This document shows positions 61,136 to 64,000 of a stretch of DNA of 64,000 nucleotides, one piece after another. A program made the translations under genes and the position numbers. The number at the start of each line of letters is the position of its first letter. Position 1 is the stretch's first letter. The DNA is from Megamerina dolium (Eukaryota; Arthropoda; Insecta; Diptera; Megamerinidae). Location: assembly GCA_963854835.1 (NCBI GenBank), contig OY978526.1, forward strand, positions 91,896,140-91,960,139, written 5' to 3'. A model generated the notes under the pieces. It was not told the DNA's origin, did not search any database, and was given only the letters and a program-made list of their open reading frames with translations.

Positions 61136-63016
61136 CTCCTTTTTTGAGTCTTTTGAGAGTCAAATATATTGAATCATCAAAAAATGTTAAGAAATATGAA
61201 CATTTACTGAAAAGCACCAGAAACGTAGAAAATTCTTTTTAAAGACATATTTCACAATGCTTAGAATCTGATTTATTGGATTGTATTTAATTAATATTTT
61301 ATTATTGTACAATATAATTATATAATTATGCATATTATTACATTATCTTCTGTTACTATTTTTCTTTTCAGCGATCTCCTTCGGCATTCACACCTTAAAA
61401 ATAAATGTGGTATGAAAAATTCAATGTATTGGCTATGTTTATTTTTGCTCATTTGATCTTTGTATTGTTTAAATGGTTAATTTTATGCTTGTCTTTTCAT
61501 TTGCTTTATATACTTTAATCAGATTTTCTATTTAAATGTTATATAATATTTACCTTAACACAACTACTTACATGTATTGCCTGCTGCGAGTGAACAACAA
61601 GAATATGTCTGAATAAGAATTGTTAGTGAAATAAGTTAACTTATCGAAATGAATACAGCAATATCCTAATATCATGACACTGATAAAGATTTATCAGAGA
61701 ATATCAGAATATTTTTATTTATTTATTCCATTTGTTTTATATGATTTTCAAACGTACATTAATTTAGTTCATCTAACAACTGATTACGTTTCCGCATATC
61801 CAATTGTTCAATTGTGATTATTTTATGTATCCACATATATGCACAAAGCTCTTCGTTTCTTCTCTACTATTTTGAAAAAACTATCATTCATCATAATGCA
61901 TGTAAGCCAACGTGTGTCATTTTGTTTGGTTGACACTGTAGGTGGTGTTCTGAAGGTACCTTGTCTGGTTTGCTGTACAGTGTACTTATATTGTTACTCT
62001 TTTTGTAATACACTATACGTGTCTGCAGCAAGTGAAATCTGTAAAAATGAATCACAATTGCTTTTCTATTTACGAGTAAGGTCTGGTCTTAAACATCATT
62101 AGTTAAACCTTAAAACTTGTGTACATGACTCTTGATTTCATGAACCAGAAAACTCGCTAATAATTCAGATAACAAAAAAAAAAACAAAAGTTCCTATATA
62201 CAATTTTGTATTTTTTTTTTTAGTTACTTATTCCATAGGCAGCAAAATAATTTGCATTAAAGTAGTTCATACTTTAATTAGCAAACAACAAATACAAATG
62301 CTCTCGCTGCTGTACTCGTACATATGTACATATATTATAGGTGTGTGTATATATAAATTCATAAAAAAAGCCTCCAAGAAATACAAAAAAAAAACGTTCG
62401 TGTATTTTAACAAGCAACAACAACAACAACATAACCTGTAGTACATATGTATTGTTATATACAACACAGTTTTTATGATCTTTTGTTTACGGCTGGCAAA
62501 CATATCATGAAGAGAGATCTAAAAATATTTATGAATAAGAAAAGAGAAAAACAAGATAGTATTTTTACAATGGAGAAAGAGAGAGCAGCAAAACCAAGAG
62601 TGTGACAGCTGGAGAGTGAGCTAGGGGATCAAATGAAAAATGTCAGATAACCTTTGTTATTTTGTTAAAATATGAAAATTTGATTTTATTATAAACCATT
62701 TTCATATTTGAAACGGCAATTTTCCTATTTACAAAACGATGTTTTTAACTATGAAACTATTTTAAAAATGAATTTACAATTGTAATATAACATAATGGCT
62801 GGAGGGCAAATGAGTAAATAAGTGTAAACCAGGGTTGCCACGAAAAAAAAAAAAAAATAATTTAACTTCTCCAAAAATTCTTGTCTCAACAGCAAATCTA
62901 TATAGAATTTCTGTATTGAAAGAATTATTTTTTGTTTGTTTCCGTTTTAATAAGCAACTGCCCTGTAAAACACATTGTGCAATTACATAGAAGGAATTAG
63001 TATTAGTACATAAATA
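61136..63016. other. Gene-poor AT-rich region
   Basis: No known protein similarity. A strong acceptor-like tract TTTTTCTTTTCAG ends at 61371 before CGATCTCCTTCGGCATTCAC. (CAA)n occurs at about 62416-62430. Frames at 61839-62102 and 62267-62503 lack recognisable domains. Confidence 0.45.
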
Positions 63017-64000
63017 TCAGTCAGTCCATAAGTTCGTGCGTTATTTTTTCAATAGTTTCACAGTAGGCGCTTTTTGCGTACAAAAATGATTCGTGCATTC
63101 AACAAGTGATTTTAATCGAAGATAGAAGCACGCATTGTTATAAAATAAAATGGAGTATAAGCAGGCATATTTTGTATTTTGTGCTGTATAAAAGTGCTGC
63201 TGCTCCACGGAATACCGTACGTGCAAGGACTGCGTAAAAGTGGTTTTCCAAATTCCGAAGTGGTGATTGTGACGATGAGGATGCCCCACGCCCTGGTCGT
63301 CCTGAGGTCTTTATTTCCGACGCCTTGCTGGAACTCATGGAAGCTGAGCAAAGCTTGACAATCGATATTATAGCTGGAAGGAAGAGTTTACAGACACCTG
63401 GTTTAATTGGGCAAAGTTCCAAAGCTGGGAAAATGAGTCCCGCATAAACTTTCCGTCGCAAACCCTTAGCAGAGAGTGAATGTGTGAAATTGAAAATGGG
63501 AGTTTTTTGAATCGTATTGTTACTGGGGACGAAAAATGGATTCTTTACAATAATCTTGTTCGCACACGCCAGTGGTTAGATAAAGATGAAACACCATAAC
63601 CAACCCCCAGAGATGACCTTCACCTTAAGAAGATTCCCCTGACTATTTGGTGGGATATGGCCGGTATCGTTTGTTTTGATCAGCTGGAACCAAACCAGAC
63701 GTTCACAGCTGATTTTATTGCCATTAACTATCCAAACTGAATGAAGCACTTGAAAAAAATCGACCGTCTTTAGTCAATAGATGCAAAGTTTTGTTTCACC
63801 ACGACAACGCAAGACCGCATACCGCAAGACAGACCTTAGGCAAGCTGAACGAGCTCCGATAGGAGCTAATGCCGTATCCACCATACTCTCCGAATATTGT
63901 ATCTTGCGATTATCACCTTTTCCGTGGACTTCAGTCCCATTGAATAATTTTTCATCAACCTCAACTTTAGGATTCTCGTAGGATTGCTGTTGCAGCACAG
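63017..64000 (+). mobile_element. Mariner of another lineage, truncated by the window edge
   Basis: It begins TCAGTCAGTCCATAAGTTCG, a typical mariner terminus. The transposase ATG is at 63150 (MEYKQAYFVFCAV then a stop). Recognisable pieces: DCDDEDAPRPGRPEV, IVTGDEKWILYNN with the first catalytic Asp, RQWLDKDETP, LTIWWDMAGIVCFDQLEPNQ, and near 63880 YPPYSPNIVSCDYHLFRGLQ with the third Asp. The second-Asp block (CFTTTTQDRIPQDR in frame, FHHDNARPHTA when the frame shifts) is also present. Many frameshifts and stops. The right end lies outside the window. Confidence 0.88.

Noticed and set aside
61839..62102. 87-codon plus-strand frame
   Set aside because: Cys/Tyr-rich but with no recognised family, signal or splicing evidence; length is within chance for AT-rich DNA.

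Overview
The window is AT-rich nuclear DNA of a higher dipteran, most likely a tephritid fruit fly. The evidence is fly-like intron-containing genes with short GT-AG introns, close resemblance of the proteins to fly orthologues, a tRNA-derived SINE, and many Tc1/mariner and RTE-like fragments. I could not run a search, so the genus is not assigned. There are no bacterial, plasmid, phage or CRISPR features.

Genes in order. (1) widerborst (wdb), a PP2A B56 regulatory subunit, + strand: seven coding exons from about 9337 to 24051, plus a probable serine/glutamine-rich 5' exon at 7634-8902. (2) Importin-13 (cadmus), - strand, ten exons, 34619 down to 31074, 976 aa. (3) AP-1 mu adaptin, + strand, two exons, 37540-38881, 426 aa. 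(4) BCKDHA, the E1-alpha subunit of branched-chain ketoacid dehydrogenase, - strand, five exons, 41072 down to 39494, 441 aa. (5) Trmt44, a tRNA uridine-44 2'-O-methyltransferase, + strand, three exons, 41743-43641, 588 aa. (6) RnpS1, an exon-junction/ASAP RNA-binding protein, - strand, 45964 down to 44650, 389 codons including stop, with a start codon that appears to be split by an intron. I derived the splice sites by hand. Summed exon lengths are exact multiples of three for genes 2-6, and exon phases match throughout wdb from its second exon.

Layout. 1-7040: nested transposon fragments upstream of wdb. 7040-24051: wdb, whose introns carry a minisatellite, LINE and transposase relics, a foldback nest, a mariner, a TTAA-flanked element and a Tc1 element. 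24050-31070: wdb 3' flank with more elements. 31074-46000: a compact cluster of five housekeeping genes. 46000-64000: gene-poor, with a solo LTR, SINE copies, LINE pieces, nested mariners and long stretches without recognisable coding sequence.

The genes do not form one pathway. Importin-13, AP-1 mu, BCKDHA, Trmt44 and RnpS1 are independent housekeeping functions (nuclear transport, vesicle sorting, amino-acid catabolism, tRNA modification, mRNA processing). BCKDHA and Trmt44 are head to head and may share a promoter region that now holds a MITE.

The most distinctive content is the transposon archaeology. It includes a SINE with an (AACCT)n tail and a 12-bp target duplication inside a mariner, a mariner inside a LINE endonuclease, and several TTAA-flanked non-autonomous families. 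I found no convincing undescribed functional system.
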